Assembly: GCF_004331915.1 (NCBI RefSeq)
Contig: NZ_CP036528.1
Location: 1,006,567-1,070,566, forward strand
Source: Ureibacillus thermophilus
GTDB lineage: Bacteria > Bacillota > Bacilli > Bacillales_A > Planococcaceae
Reading direction: 5' to 3'
Length of the DNA: 64,000 nucleotides
Both the position numbers and the translations under genes were made by a program. This document shows, in pieces, positions 44,012 to 53,597 of the stretch. Below the pieces are notes generated by a model. It was not told the DNA's origin. It did not search any database and saw only the letters and a program-made list of their open reading frames with translations. The stretch's first letter is position 1. Every line of letters starts with the position of its first letter.

Positions 44012-44243
44012 ATGGTGATTACTGATCAAGCGAAACAAGCACTACAAGATATTTTAAAGAAACACGGTAAAGAAGGAGTTTGTCTTTATTCTGCAAACCA
44101 CAGATCGGTTGGAGATTATTAATGGTATTCGGGTAGCGATGGATGAGAAAGTGGCTTCTATCATCGAGAGAGTTACACTTGATGTGGAAGAAACGGGAAA
44201 AGGCGTTCAATTCGTCTTATTAGGCTTAAATCAATGTTGTTAA
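44012..44243 (+). pseudogene. HesB/IscA-like protein, decayed
   Basis: Begins MVITDQAKQALQDILKKHGK then EGVCLYSA, typical of HesB-like proteins found in ars and mer clusters. It jumps by internal deletion and frame change to LEIINGIRVAMDEKVASIIE and VQFVLLGLNQCC. About 25 codons, including a GCCGP-type motif, are lost near 44095. GAGAAAT precedes the ATG. Not functional as read. Confidence 0.65.
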
Positions 44244-44347
44244 AAAGTTGAATTGCTAATAGACCAAAGTAATGAGGACAAAAAAGTTGTTTAAACATAA
44301 ATTAACGAAAGTAGATTTTAATAAGCTATAAAAACTTCGAAATTCAT

Positions 44348-44379
44348 TTGACCCTGTACTATGGTACAGGGTTTATACT
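44348..44379 (+). promoter_or_regulatory. mer operator-promoter (MerR-type)
   Basis: TTGACC (44348-44353) and TATACT (44374-44379) are separated by 20 bases. The dyad ACCCTGTAC-TATG-GTACAGGGT fills the spacer. The overlong spacer and centred dyad are the hallmarks of MerR-activated promoters. MerR would both repress and, with Hg(II), untwist and activate it. Confidence 0.9.
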
Positions 44380-44397
44380 TTATCTAGGGGTGATAAG

Positions 44398-44796
44398 ATG
44401 AAATATCGTATTGGTGAACTGGCTGACAAATGTAACGTTAATAAAGAAACCATTAGATATTACGAGAGAAAAGGCTTAATCAAAGAAACTTCACGAACAG
44501 ATTCAGGGTATCGAATGTACTCGGAAGAGACTGTGAAGCGCATTGGTTTTATTAAACGTATGCAGGAACTAGGGTTTTCTCTAAGTGAAATTCATAAATT
44601 ACTTGGTGTTGTTGATAAGGATGAGGTTCGATGTGCGGATATGTATAGCTTTGTTTCTCAAAAAATAGGTGAGGTTCAACAACGAATTAAAGATTTAAAG
44701 CGTATCGAAAATATGTTGAATAATTTAAAAGAAAGCTGTCCGAATGAAGAGCAACTACATGAATGTCCAATTATTGAATCTCTGATTGATGATTAA
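44398..44796 (+). CDS. merR: Mercury-responsive regulator MerR
   Basis: A 132-residue MerR family regulator. The winged helix is YRIGELADKCNVNKETIRYY with ERKGLIKETSRTDSGYRMYS. The three Hg(II)-binding cysteines are visible: one in DEVRCADMYSF (about 79), then Cys-x8-9-Cys in SCPNEEQLHECPII (about 114 and 123). That set distinguishes MerR proper from other family members. Length matches Bacillus MerR. It lies directly behind its own operator and reads in the same direction as merA, as in Bacillus mer operons. Confidence 0.95.
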   Translation: MKYRIGELADKCNVNKETIRYYERKGLIKETSRTDSGYRMYSEETVKRIGFIKRMQELGFSLSEIHKLLGVVDKDEVRCADMYSFVSQKIGEVQQRIKDLKRIENMLNNLKESCPNEEQLHECPIIESLIDD

Positions 44797-44812
44797 AGAA
44801 ATGAGATATCAA

Positions 44813-45127
44813 TGAAAAATAAGACATTTATAGTGATCGGAACACTTGTTACATTATTACGACTTGTAGTAACGAAAATAATGTAGAAACTACAGCGAAT
44901 GGAAATAATACTAAAAGTGCTACCTTTACCATTACTGAAATGGATTGTTCAAGTTGTCCTGTGTTGTCAAAAGTGCTCTTGAACGTGTAGAAGGTGTAAA
45001 AACAGTGGAAGTAACCATTACAGAAGGTTCCCAAGGAACAGCTAAAGTTGTGTTTGATGCTTCAAAAACAGATGTAAAAACTTAAAAAAATACCGTCTTA
45101 GAATTAGGATATGGTGTTAAACAATAG
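44813..45127 (+). pseudogene. merP: merP-like mercury-binding lipoprotein, decayed
   Basis: Starts MKNKTFIVIGTLVTLL (signal). After a frame change it reads ATCSNENNVETTANGNNTKS then FTITEMDCSSCPV, the heavy-metal-associated (HMA) motif. A second frame change gives VVKSALERVEGVKTVEVTIT. An in-frame TAA interrupts shortly before the end NTVLELGYGVKQ. So two frameshifts and one stop in about 104 codons. The intact protein would hand Hg(II) to the transporter. No merT-type transporter is visible between merR and merA. Confidence 0.8.
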
Positions 45128-45139
45128 GAGGTGTTTCAT

Positions 45140-46795
45140 TTGTCAATTCGTAAATATCGTTTACAAGTGGAAGGTATGACATGTACTGGGTGTGAAAGGC
45201 ACGTTGAAACAGCTCTAAACAGCATAGGAGCTAAAAATGTAGATGTAAATTTTCGCCGTGGAGAAGCTGTTTTCGAATTGCCAGAACATATAGGTATCGA
45301 GAAAGCCAAAGAAGCTGTGAATAAGGTTAATTATAAGGCAGGTGAAGCTGAAGTTATTCATCAACAAAAAAGCTCCGTTGTTGGTGATGATGAAGGTGAT
45401 TATGATTATGACTTTATTGTCATTGGTTCTGGGGGAGGAGCTTTTTCTGCTGCTATTAAAGCAGTGGAATATGGGGCAAAAGTGGCGATGATTGAGCGTG
45501 GTACCATCGGTGGGACTTGTGTAAATATTGGATGTGTTCCATCAAAAACATTGCTACGTTCTGGAGAAATCAATCATTTAGCAAAAAACAATCCATTCCT
45601 TGGTTTAAATACTTCAGCTGGTTCGGTAGATTTGAAAAAACTAATGGAACAAAAAGATGAACTGGTGAGAGAATTACGTCAGCAAAAGTATGTTGATTTA
45701 ATTGATGAATATGGGTTTGAACTAATACAGGGAGAAGCAAAATTTGTCAATGAAAAAACAATAGAAGTAAACGGGAATAAAAGAACAGCTAAACGCTTTT
45801 TAATCGCAACAGGAGCTTCCCCATTGATTCCTAATATTCCGGGATTAAAAGATGTTGACTACTTAACAAGCACTTCTTTGTTAGAGCTTAAAGAACTGCC
45901 AAAAAGTCTTGCTGTTATTGGTTCAGGATACATCGGATTGGAGTTAGGTCAGCTTTTTCACCATTTAGGAGTGGAAGTAACGTTAATGCAGCGTAGCCAA
46001 AGAATTCTTAAAGAATATGATCCTGAAATTTCAGAAGCTGTAGAAAAAGCATTAACAGAACAAGGCATTCATGTTATTACCGGTGCTACATTTGAGCGTG
46101 TAGAACAGAATGGAGATATGAAACAAATTCATGTTACTGTTCATGGTGAAAAGAAAATCATTGAAGCTGAGCAGCTACTTGTAGCTACGGGGCGCAAGCC
46201 AAATACGGAAGCACTAAATCTTCAAGCTGCAAACGTAGAAGTGGGTTCTCGCGGTGAAGTTAAAGTTGATGACTATTTACGAACCTCCAATCCTAGAATT
46301 TATGCTGCCGGAGATGTAACAATGGGACCGCAATTTGTTTATGTTGCTGCATACCAAGGTGGAATTGCTGCCGATAATGCAATCGGTGGCTTGGAGAGAA
46401 AAGTAAATCTTGATACTGTTCTGGCTGTTATATTTACTAGTCCATCGATTGCTACGGTAGGATTAACTGAGGAGCAAGCTAAAGAAAGAGGATACGAGGT
46501 GAGAACTTCTGTTTTACCACTTGATGCAGTTCCAAGAGCGCTTGTGAATCGCGAAACGACAGGTGTATTTAAACTTGTTGCTGATGCAAAAACATTAAAA
46601 GTGCTAGGTGTTCATATTGTTGCCGAAAATGCTGGTGATGTGATTTATGCAGCCACATTAGCTGTAAAATTTGGTCTAACGGTGGAAGATTTGCGGGAAT
46701 GCCTTGCACCATATTTAACGATGGCAGAGGGATTGAAATTAGTTGCCTTAACATTTGATAAAGATGTTAAAAAATTATCTTGTTGTGCTAGTTAA
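45140..46795 (+). CDS. merA: Mercuric reductase MerA
   Basis: A 551-residue FAD/NADPH-dependent enzyme that reduces Hg(II) to volatile Hg(0). An N-terminal HMA domain is present ([17 protein letters not shown]; Cys15, Cys18). The FAD-binding start is [17 protein letters not shown], the redox-active disulfide is [13 protein letters not shown] (Cys127, Cys132), and the C-terminal Cys pair is in LSCCAS. NADPH and central motifs are [14 protein letters not shown] and [16 protein letters not shown]. The TTG at 45140 is preferred; the GTG at 45131 lies inside the AGGAGGTG site. Complete and probably functional, though merP is broken. Confidence 0.96.
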   Translation: MSIRKYRLQVEGMTCTGCERHVETALNSIGAKNVDVNFRRGEAVFELPEHIGIEKAKEAVNKVNYKAGEAEVIHQQKSSVVGDDEGDYDYDFIVIGSGGGAFSAAIKAVEYGAKVAMIERGTIGGTCVNIGCVPSKTLLRSGEINHLAKNNPFLGLNTSAGSVDLKKLMEQKDELVRELRQQKYVDLIDEYGFELIQGEAKFVNEKTIEVNGNKRTAKRFLIATGASPLIPNIPGLKDVDYLTSTSLLELKELPKSLAVIGSGYIGLELGQLFHHLGVEVTLMQRSQRILKEYDPEISEAVEKALTEQGIHVITGATFERVEQNGDMKQIHVTVHGEKKIIEAEQLLVATGRKPNTEALNLQAANVEVGSRGEVKVDDYLRTSNPRIYAAGDVTMGPQFVYVAAYQGGIAADNAIGGLERKVNLDTVLAVIFTSPSIATVGLTEEQAKERGYEVRTSVLPLDAVPRALVNRETTGVFKLVADAKTLKVLGVHIVAENAGDVIYAATLAVKFGLTVEDLRECLAPYLTMAEGLKLVALTFDKDVKKLSCCAS

Positions 46796-47115
46796 AGCTC
46801 CTTTTCATAAACATATAGGATTTTTGATTATTCTAACTGTACTTGAGTAAATTTACAATGAAGCAGAAAAAGAGATACGAACCGATTCCTTGGTTAGAAT
46901 AGAATGTACCATCAAATTCCCCAATCAAGGACAAGGAGGGAAGATGGAAAATTGGAAGGGAATTTTTTATGGGAACAGAAGCTCTCCAACTGATTGGAGA
47001 GACGTTTACTTGATAAACACTCCAAATTAAAACATTTTCATTAGCATCATTGTCGATTTCTATTAGAATCGAAACAGTATGATGGAAATCATATGAACAA
47101 AAGGAGTATATAAAC
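46796..47115. other. Interval with a possible short broken ORF
   Basis: From about 46860 a plus-strand frame reads MKQKKRYEPIPWLE, a TAG, then NVPSNSPIKDKEGRWKIGRE and FFMGTEALQLIGETFT. The coherent text on both sides of the stop suggests a small decayed gene, not identified. Nothing else supported. Confidence 0.3.
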
Positions 47116-48033
47116 ATGGATTCAACTGTTTCAAAGAAAGTAACGATGATTTCATATATCATTAGCATTACATTCATTATCGCGATGATTACGGCTTCGG
47201 TGATGTTGAAAGATCACGAAATTATTTTGCCGGAAGTTGCGGCAATGGCGATTGCCATGTGGGTGTACCGAGAAGCAGGATGGATCAGGCAACCATCGAA
47301 AATTTTTCTTGCGCCGTCCATCACGGCAGTGATCGGTTTCGCAGTGAATCAACTACACATTTCTTATTTAGGAAAAGTAAGCCTTACCCTTATACTTTTA
47401 ATGCTCTTTTTACGTATCATTCAATCAAATTTGGGACCGTCCATTGCAACGGGCTTACTGCCAGTGGTGACAAATGCAAATGAATGGTCATTTATTATAT
47501 CCGTTTTTATTTTTACCTTTATATTGATGCTTGGAGTTCTCAAATTTGGATTGAATAAAGGACTTGAAAAGAAAGTGAAGATACAGTACAAGTACATGCT
47601 GGTATTCTTAGTGCTGATTTTCGTGTGGATGGGTTTATGCTGGCTTGCTGGCTACCCACTGGCAGTGATCCCGCCGATTCTCGTTGTTGTGTATGAGTCA
47701 CTTCAGAAGCCGATGTACAACGGAAAAATGGCTTTTAAACAAGGGCTTGTATTGACCATATCTGCGACTGTCGGAACGCTGTTGTACTTTGCTATTGATT
47801 CGTGGATATTGGTCACCCTGTTAGATATGATTTTAATGCTTATTCTGTTACGTATTGTTGGCATCCGTGTCCCGGCTGTGTACGCCTTTCCACTGCTCCC
47901 GTTTGTCTTTCCTGATCATATCGTAGCCATGTTGCCGCTAGGTTCGTTGATTACATGTGTATTCTTGTTTACTTCGGTGTTAGCATATAAAAAGATGGAG
48001 ATGAAGCGAAGTAGAAAGGTAATGCAAATGTAA
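47116..48033 (+). CDS. Integral membrane protein, HPP-like, 305 aa
   Basis: A protein with about eight hydrophobic helices in two similar halves. The N-terminal half has MAIAMWVYREAGWIRQPSKI, FLAPSITAVIGFAVNQL and SNLGPSIATGLLPVVTNANE. The second half starts about residue 160 (YMLVFLVLIFVWMGLCWLAG). The arrangement recalls HPP-type membrane proteins but the HPP tripeptide is not obvious, so the family is uncertain. AAAAGGAG precedes the ATG. It lies alone between the mer and cop clusters, so a metal link is possible but unproven. Confidence 0.6.
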   Translation: MDSTVSKKVTMISYIISITFIIAMITASVMLKDHEIILPEVAAMAIAMWVYREAGWIRQPSKIFLAPSITAVIGFAVNQLHISYLGKVSLTLILLMLFLRIIQSNLGPSIATGLLPVVTNANEWSFIISVFIFTFILMLGVLKFGLNKGLEKKVKIQYKYMLVFLVLIFVWMGLCWLAGYPLAVIPPILVVVYESLQKPMYNGKMAFKQGLVLTISATVGTLLYFAIDSWILVTLLDMILMLILLRIVGIRVPAVYAFPLLPFVFPDHIVAMLPLGSLITCVFLFTSVLAYKKMEMKRSRKVMQM

Positions 48034-48152
48034 AGGAGATAAAAGAATTCATGTACTCGAAGAGAGGACCTATTTTCTATTCTTCGTAGGCATCTCGTTT
48101 ATCCGCATAAAAAGATTTGGTGACTAGGTTATAAAGTTAAACGTCATGTTTT

Positions 48153-48190
48153 AGGCTATCGGAACGGAAAACCACCGATAGCCTTTCTAT
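48153..48190 (+). terminator. Terminator after the membrane protein gene
   Basis: AGGCTATCGG pairs perfectly with CCGATAGCCT (10 bp), followed by TTCTATT. The 48190-48430 region is AT-rich with no gene. Confidence 0.85.
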
Positions 48191-48431
48191 TAGCGTTAAA
48201 ACCTATTGAATTTATATAAATTTAATCAAAAATTATTCAATAAAAAATAATTGTAATTTATGTTGATAATTTGACTGTTATTTTGTACAGAACCCGTTAC
48301 TTTAAAGAACGAGTTCCTTTTGTATCGATACAGATTTAAACAGAAAATAATTGAATAGATGTACGTTACTCTGATTCAAAATAGGAATAAAAAATTACAC
48401 ATAGAAAATCATACATTAAGTAAGATATCAT

Positions 48432-48460
48432 TTGCATTTTATACCCAATACCGGTATAAT
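48432..48460 (+). promoter_or_regulatory. cop operon promoter with CsoR operator
   Basis: TTGCAT (48432-48437) and TATAAT (48455-48460) are 17 bases apart. ATACCCAATACCGGTAT (48441-48457) fills the spacer and overlaps the -10 box, matching the pseudo-palindromic ATACCC..GGTAT pattern of CsoR operators. Confidence 0.8.
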
Positions 48461-48501
48461 GTATTCGAAGACAACTGTTATAAACAAATGAGGTGGTAGC
48501 A

Positions 48502-48813
48502 ATGAATCAATATGAAGATGACAATATAAATGCCAAAATGGTTCCGCGAACCGAAGAAGAGATCGAAAGCATCGTCAAGCGCTTGAAGCGCATTGAAGGA
48601 CAAGTGCGCGGTGTGCAAAAAATGGTGGAGGACAATCGTTATTGTATTGATATTTTAGTGCAAATTTCAGCGATCACGGCAGCGTTAAATAAAGTAGGAT
48701 TGAACTTGCTAGAACGTCATGTTGGCCATTGTGTGTCGAAAGCGATTCGCGAAGGAAGCGGAGAAGAATCCATTCGCGAATTAATGGATGTCATTAAACA
48801 GTTCTCAAAGTGA
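48502..48813 (+). CDS. csoR: Copper-sensing repressor CsoR
   Basis: A 103-residue helical-bundle repressor (DUF156/CsoR-RcnR family). The Cu(I) ligands are Cys48 in DNRYCIDIL, and His73 and Cys77 in [10 protein letters not shown]. The DNA-contact start [18 protein letters not shown] is conserved. The ATG at 48502 follows GAGGTGG; the frame runs back to a GTG at 48493 inside that site. It releases the cop promoter when Cu(I) binds. First gene of csoR-copA-copZ. Confidence 0.96.
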   Translation: MNQYEDDNINAKMVPRTEEEIESIVKRLKRIEGQVRGVQKMVEDNRYCIDILVQISAITAALNKVGLNLLERHVGHCVSKAIREGSGEESIRELMDVIKQFSK

Positions 48814-48830
48814 AAGGAGTGGGAAGCATT

Positions 48831-51227
48831 ATGAGTGAACAAAAGCATGTCACACTTAGAGTGACCGGCATGACATGTGCCGCGTGTGCCAATCGGATTG
48901 AGAAAGTATTAAATAAGATGGATGGAGTAGAAGCCAATGTCAATTTGGCAATGGAAAAAGCAACGATTAAATATGATCCATCGAAGCAAACGATCGCCGA
49001 TATCGAAACGAAAATTGAGAATTTGGGGTATGGCGTTGCGACTGAAAAGGTGACGCTGGATATTGAGGGGATGACATGTGCGGCATGTGCGACACGGATT
49101 GAAAAAGGGTTAAATCGTATGGAAGGTGTTACGAGCGCTGCTGTAAACTTGGCGACAAACAGTGCCGTTGTAGAATACAATGAAGGCATTGCATCTGTCG
49201 AAGACATTTTAGAGAAAATCAAAAAGCTTGGGTACAAGGGGCAGATCCGAAACGAAGAACAAGAGCAGGCAGGCCGGAAAGAAGAACTGCTTAAGCAAAA
49301 ACAACGGCAACTCGCCATTTCCATCATTTTATCACTGCCTTTGCTTTATACGATGATTGCTCATATGCCGTTTGATATAGGCTTACCGATGCCGCACCTA
49401 TTGATGAATCCGTGGTTCCAGCTTCTTTTGGCTACACCCGTTCAGTTCTACATCGGCGGTCCCTTCTATGTAGGGGCGTACCGGGCATTACGAAACAAGA
49501 GTGCGAACATGGATGTACTAGTGGCGCTTGGAACATCGGCAGCTTACTTTTACAGCTTGTACGAAGCTTTCAAAACATTAGAAAATCCCGAATATATGCC
49601 AAGATTGTATTTTGAAACGAGTGCTGTGCTGATTACGCTTGTACTTGTCGGAAAATACTTTGAATCAGTAGCGAAAGGAAGAACAACAGAAGCCATCTCT
49701 AAACTGTTGAGCCTGCAGGCAAAAGAAGCTCTTGTCATCCGCGATGGGGAAGAAATAAAAGTTCCGCTCGAGGAAGTAGTGATTGGTGATACCATTCTCG
49801 TCAAGCCAGGAGAAAAAATCCCGGTAGACGGAACGGTCATCGCCGGAGTATCCTCCGTGGATGAATCAATGATTACCGGTGAATCCATTCCGGTTGATAA
49901 GAAGGAAGGCGATTCTGTCATCGGAGCAACCATTAATAAAAATGGTGTACTCACCATTCGGGCAGAAAAGGTAGGGAAAGATACCGCACTTGCCAATATC
50001 ATTAAAATCGTAGAAGAGGCTCAAGGCTCGAAAGCGCCGATTCAGCGTATGGCTGATATCATTTCGGGTATTTTCGTACCGATTGTCGTAGGCATTGCTG
50101 TTGTTGCGTTCATCATATGGTACATCTTTGTTGCTCCGGGGGACTTGCCAAAGGCGCTTGAGGTGGCTATCGCGGTTCTCGTCATTGCATGTCCTTGCGC
50201 GCTCGGTCTGGCGACACCGACATCGATTATGGTCGGTACAGGCAAAGGGGCAGAAAAAGGGATCCTCTTTAAAGGAGGTGAGTACCTGGAGGGAACACAT
50301 AAAGTTAATGCCGTGCTTCTGGATAAAACAGGAACAGTGACAAAAGGAAAACCGGAAGTAACAGATGTGCTTAAGTTCCGAGAAGACATGCTCGATTATG
50401 CCGTTTCCGCCGAGAGTGCTTCGGAACATCCGCTGGCTCATGCGATTGTCGAATATGGAAAGAAACAAGCGATTTTGGTTAAGCCGTTGGAGCATTTCTC
50501 CGCCATTACTGGTCACGGAATTGAAGCAGTCATTGATGGCAAAAATGTCCTTGTTGGAACACGAAAGCTGATGAAGGAACGCTCTGTAGAGCTTTCCATG
50601 CATGAAGATAAAATGGCAGAGCTTGAAAAGCAGGGGAAAACCGCTATGCTTGTTGCCATTGATGGGCAGCTTGCCGGCATCATTGCTGTCGCTGATACGG
50701 TAAAAGAAAGCTCAAAAGAAGCGATTCAAACATTAAAACAAATGGGCATCGAAGTGTACATGGTAACGGGAGACAACAAACGGACAGCAGAAGCCATTGC
50801 TAAGCAAGTGAATGTAGATCGCGTCTATGCAGAAGTGCTTCCTGAAGAAAAAGCGAATATTGTCGAAGAGCTGCAAAAACAAGGGAAGCGGGTGGCGATG
50901 GTCGGTGATGGAATTAATGACGCTCCGGCTTTGGCAAAAGCGGATATTGGTATGGCCATCGGCACAGGAGCGGATGTTGCTATCGAAACGGCCGATGTTA
51001 CCTTGGTCGGTGGAGATTTAGCCCATATCCCGAAAGCGATTGAGTTAAGCCGCAAAACAATGAAAAACATTCGGCAAAACCTGTTCTGGGCTTTGTTCTA
51101 TAATACGATTGGTATTCCGGTAGCCGCCGCTGGATTATTGGAACCTTGGGTTGCCGGAGCGGCCATGGCATTCAGTTCCGTATCAGTTGTGACAAACGCG
51201 CTTCGTTTGAAACGCGTGAAAATATAA
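48831..51227 (+). CDS. copA: Copper-exporting P1B-type ATPase CopA
   Basis: A 798-residue P-type ATPase that exports Cu(I) using ATP. It has two N-terminal HMA domains ([20 protein letters not shown]) and eight membrane helices. The transmembrane Cu site is CPC in [15 protein letters not shown], the phosphorylation site DKTGTVTKG, the TGE motif [10 protein letters not shown], the ATP-binding HP motif [11 protein letters not shown] and the hinge [11 protein letters not shown]. The ATG at 48831 follows AAAGGAG; the frame runs back to a GTG at 48810 overlapping csoR. The operon continues to copZ. Confidence 0.98.
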   Translation: MSEQKHVTLRVTGMTCAACANRIEKVLNKMDGVEANVNLAMEKATIKYDPSKQTIADIETKIENLGYGVATEKVTLDIEGMTCAACATRIEKGLNRMEGVTSAAVNLATNSAVVEYNEGIASVEDILEKIKKLGYKGQIRNEEQEQAGRKEELLKQKQRQLAISIILSLPLLYTMIAHMPFDIGLPMPHLLMNPWFQLLLATPVQFYIGGPFYVGAYRALRNKSANMDVLVALGTSAAYFYSLYEAFKTLENPEYMPRLYFETSAVLITLVLVGKYFESVAKGRTTEAISKLLSLQAKEALVIRDGEEIKVPLEEVVIGDTILVKPGEKIPVDGTVIAGVSSVDESMITGESIPVDKKEGDSVIGATINKNGVLTIRAEKVGKDTALANIIKIVEEAQGSKAPIQRMADIISGIFVPIVVGIAVVAFIIWYIFVAPGDLPKALEVAIAVLVIACPCALGLATPTSIMVGTGKGAEKGILFKGGEYLEGTHKVNAVLLDKTGTVTKGKPEVTDVLKFREDMLDYAVSAESASEHPLAHAIVEYGKKQAILVKPLEHFSAITGHGIEAVIDGKNVLVGTRKLMKERSVELSMHEDKMAELEKQGKTAMLVAIDGQLAGIIAVADTVKESSKEAIQTLKQMGIEVYMVTGDNKRTAEAIAKQVNVDRVYAEVLPEEKANIVEELQKQGKRVAMVGDGINDAPALAKADIGMAIGTGADVAIETADVTLVGGDLAHIPKAIELSRKTMKNIRQNLFWALFYNTIGIPVAAAGLLEPWVAGAAMAFSSVSVVTNALRLKRVKI

Positions 51228-51253
51228 AAATATAATTTAAGGAGGAATTGATA

Positions 51254-51457
51254 ATGACTATTACATTACATGTACAAGGCATGACTTGCGGACACTGCAA
51301 AGCGGCAGTGACGAATGCCCTTAAAGAACTGGATGGGGTAAAACGTGTAGAAGTGCATCTGCAGGAAGGTACTGTCGATGTAGATTATGATGAAACAAAA
51401 GTAAATGTAGAAAAACTTAAAGAAGCGATTGAAGAGCAAGGATACGATGTCAAGTAA
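51254..51457 (+). CDS. copZ: Copper chaperone CopZ
   Basis: A 67-residue ferredoxin-like copper chaperone with the Cu(I) site GMTCGHCKAAV (Cys-x-x-Cys about residues 12-15) and the typical end EEQGYDVK. It delivers Cu(I) to CopA and CsoR. The ATG at 51254 follows AAGGAGGAA; the in-frame TTG at 51248 is too close to the site. It begins 26 bases after copA. Confidence 0.95.
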   Translation: MTITLHVQGMTCGHCKAAVTNALKELDGVKRVEVHLQEGTVDVDYDETKVNVEKLKEAIEEQGYDVK

Positions 51458-51477
51458 TAGTAAAAACATACTAACAT

Positions 51478-51522
51478 TAGTAGTACAGACCTAGGCCAAG
51501 GTTTGTGCTACTATTTTTTTAT
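51478..51522 (+). terminator. Terminator of the cop operon
   Basis: TAGTAGTACAGACC pairs with GGTTTGTGCTACTA (G-T pairs allowed) around TAGGCCAA, followed by seven T residues. Confidence 0.85.
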
Positions 51523-51711
51523 AGTAGAAGTGAAGGAAGGTTGAACAGCTCCTGGGACCAAATAGAGTCCGTATTAAAAACAGACCAACTTCACACCCTT
51601 ATTTGAATCAGTTTAGTATGTTGGGTCCATAGAGACCGTGTATAAGAAAATGGAATCGATAAGGCAATGTGAAGAACTTCTATGTTTGGCTAAAAAGGAG
51701 AGGCAGAAAAT

Positions 51712-52560
51712 ATGAAACACGTAGTGGCATTTGATGTCAGTATGGGGAAAAGTACAATGGTCATTTACGACCGTTATCGTCAATGCGAATATGAGGGTGA
51801 AATAACCCATAACCGTTACTCTTTCGAGAAATTAAACGAAACCCTTATAACTTTAACACAAAAAGATGGACAGGCCCCTGATATTGTCTTTGAAGCAACA
51901 GGCGTATATTCAAAACCACTAGAACGATTCTTAGGTGATTAAGGTTATATGTATTATCGAGTGAATCCACTCGAAGCGAATATTCAAATGGCTTCCATGA
52001 GGAGACAAAAAACAGATAAAAGCGACGCTCATGAACTTGCGAAAACTCACTTTAGAGTTGAACGTGAACAAACTTATCAAGAAGAGGATTATTATAAACA
52101 AATGCGTGCAATGACGAGATATTATGATGAATTAAGTAGTGAAATGACGCATTTATATAGTCGTTTACATGCGATTCTACAATTGAGTTTTCCCGAGTTA
52201 GAAAAGCTATTCAGTAAACGTTCTGCTTTATTTTTGAATGTCGTTCAATTATACCCTCATCCGGATCATGTGTTAGTTTGTTCAAAAACAGTGATTCGTA
52301 ATCGTTTAAAAGCCAACACAAGAAAAAACTTATCATTGGCACGTGCTGAAGAAAAAGGGATCGCTTTAATCGAAGCAGCAAAAGAAGCGTATCCAGCAAT
52401 TTCAAAAGATGATATTCGCTGTGAACAAGTGCGGGATTATGCCAAACGGATTGCAGACTTGAAGGAGAAAAGAGATCAACTTGTCCAAAAGATGGTTAAA
52501 TTATCGAAAGATAAACAAGAGTTTCGCTGCCATGAACTTAAAGAAAATGGCAAACTGGAC
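51712..52560 (+). pseudogene. IS110 family transposase, interrupted and 3'-truncated
   Basis: The DEDD-type N-terminal domain of IS110: VAFDVSMGKSTMVIYDRYRQ (first Asp), IVFEATGVYSKPLERFL (Glu), and RRQKTDKSDAHELAKTHF (Asp pair). A TAA at 51940-51942 splits the frame (GD-stop-GYMYYRVNPLEAN). The C-terminal Transposase_20 domain with its catalytic serine is missing: at about 52560 sequence switches to the tail of an unrelated element. GGAGAGG precedes the ATG. Not functional. Confidence 0.85.
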
Positions 52561-52690
52561 ATGGAAAAGACCATGTCCAGCCTAAATAAGACAAGAATCT
52601 TAGAAAATGATGAGCAAAAAAAGACAAACCCCAACTCAAATGAAACATTTGAGTTGGGGTTTGTCGACAGTCTGAAAGCATGTTTATACA
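52561..52690 (+). mobile_element. 3' tail of an IS1182-type element
   Basis: Codes for SSLNKTRILENDEQKKTNPN and FELGFVDSLK, the C-terminal end pattern of IS1182-type transposases, fused in frame to the IS110 fragment. The perfect hairpin AAACCCCAACTCAAAT / ATTTGAGTTGGGGTTT (52624-52660) and GTCGACAGTCTG follow, as in IS1182 termini. Family assignment is by pattern only. Confidence 0.5.
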
Positions 52691-52880
52691 TGCTTTTATT
52701 ATTATAGGGTGGCGTTATTTTATTGCTCTTCATTGTATGAATTTGTGATGATGCAAGTATTTAGCGGTAAACCGCAAGTAATTATCAAGTGTTTGAATAA
52801 AGTTCAGTTCATTTTATCGCTCAGATTCATTTAATGAATTTAAGTATCTCCGCAAACAATAACAAGAGGAGGAGGGCAAA

Positions 52881-53411
52881 ATGAAATCAGCGGTCTTTTT
52901 AGATCGAGATGGCGTTATTAATGAAGTGCTTACAGAGAGAGTAAAATTCGTAAATAAACCAAAAGATCTTTACTTTTTACCGGGCGTACCGGAAGCTATT
53001 CGAAAACTAAATGAACATTTTGATTATATTTTCGTGGTGACGAACCAAGGAGGCGTTGGGCTTGGATTTATGAGAGAAATCCAGCTTCAAAAGGTTCATG
53101 AGCATATGGTGAATGAATTGAAAAAACAAGGGGCAATTATACATGATGTTGTCTATTGTCCACATAAACCGAAAGCTGGATGTGCCTGTCGCAAACCAGG
53201 TTCTAAAATGATTGAAGATTTGGCTGAAAAATATAACGTGGACCTGCCCAAATCTTACATGGTGGGGGATACGGATACAGATATCCTAGCAGGGAAAAAT
53301 GCAGGTACAAAGACGGTTTTTATTGGAGACGAGGAACCTTTAGCCGATGCAACCTTTCCGAATTTATTGACTGCAGTCGATTGGATAATCAAGGATTCAA
53401 AATTGCATTAA
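52881..53411 (+). CDS. HAD-IIIA phosphatase, GmhB/HisB-N type
   Basis: A 176-residue HAD phosphatase. The nucleophile motif is AVFLDRDGVINE (Asp8, Asp10), motif II is in FVVTNQGGVGLG, and motif IV is MVGDTDTDILAGKNAGTKTV. The zinc loop CPHKPKAGCACRKPG (Cys93, His95, Cys101, Cys103) is typical of D,D-heptose 1,7-bisphosphate phosphatases (GmhB) and histidinol-phosphate phosphatases. No other heptose genes are near, so the substrate is open. AGAGGAGGAGG precedes the ATG. Monocistronic as far as seen. Confidence 0.88.
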   Translation: MKSAVFLDRDGVINEVLTERVKFVNKPKDLYFLPGVPEAIRKLNEHFDYIFVVTNQGGVGLGFMREIQLQKVHEHMVNELKKQGAIIHDVVYCPHKPKAGCACRKPGSKMIEDLAEKYNVDLPKSYMVGDTDTDILAGKNAGTKTVFIGDEEPLADATFPNLLTAVDWIIKDSKLH

Positions 53412-53597
53412 TATGAGAGATGCGAATATTTTATTGAAAGCTGCAAGTAAATGGGCGCATGTCGCAAGTATTTGATTAATTGCCAAACTACCTTCGCTCG
53501 ATACCGCATGAATTTGTTCATCACATATCCTAAATGCGAAGAAAGTATAAACCGCCACTTACTTGCAAAAATAAAAAAGAAAAAAGGAACGATTCAA

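Noticed and set aside
46833-47177. Minus-strand 114-codon frame
   Set aside because: Overlaps the start of the membrane protein gene at 47116 and has no ribosome site or recognisable domain.
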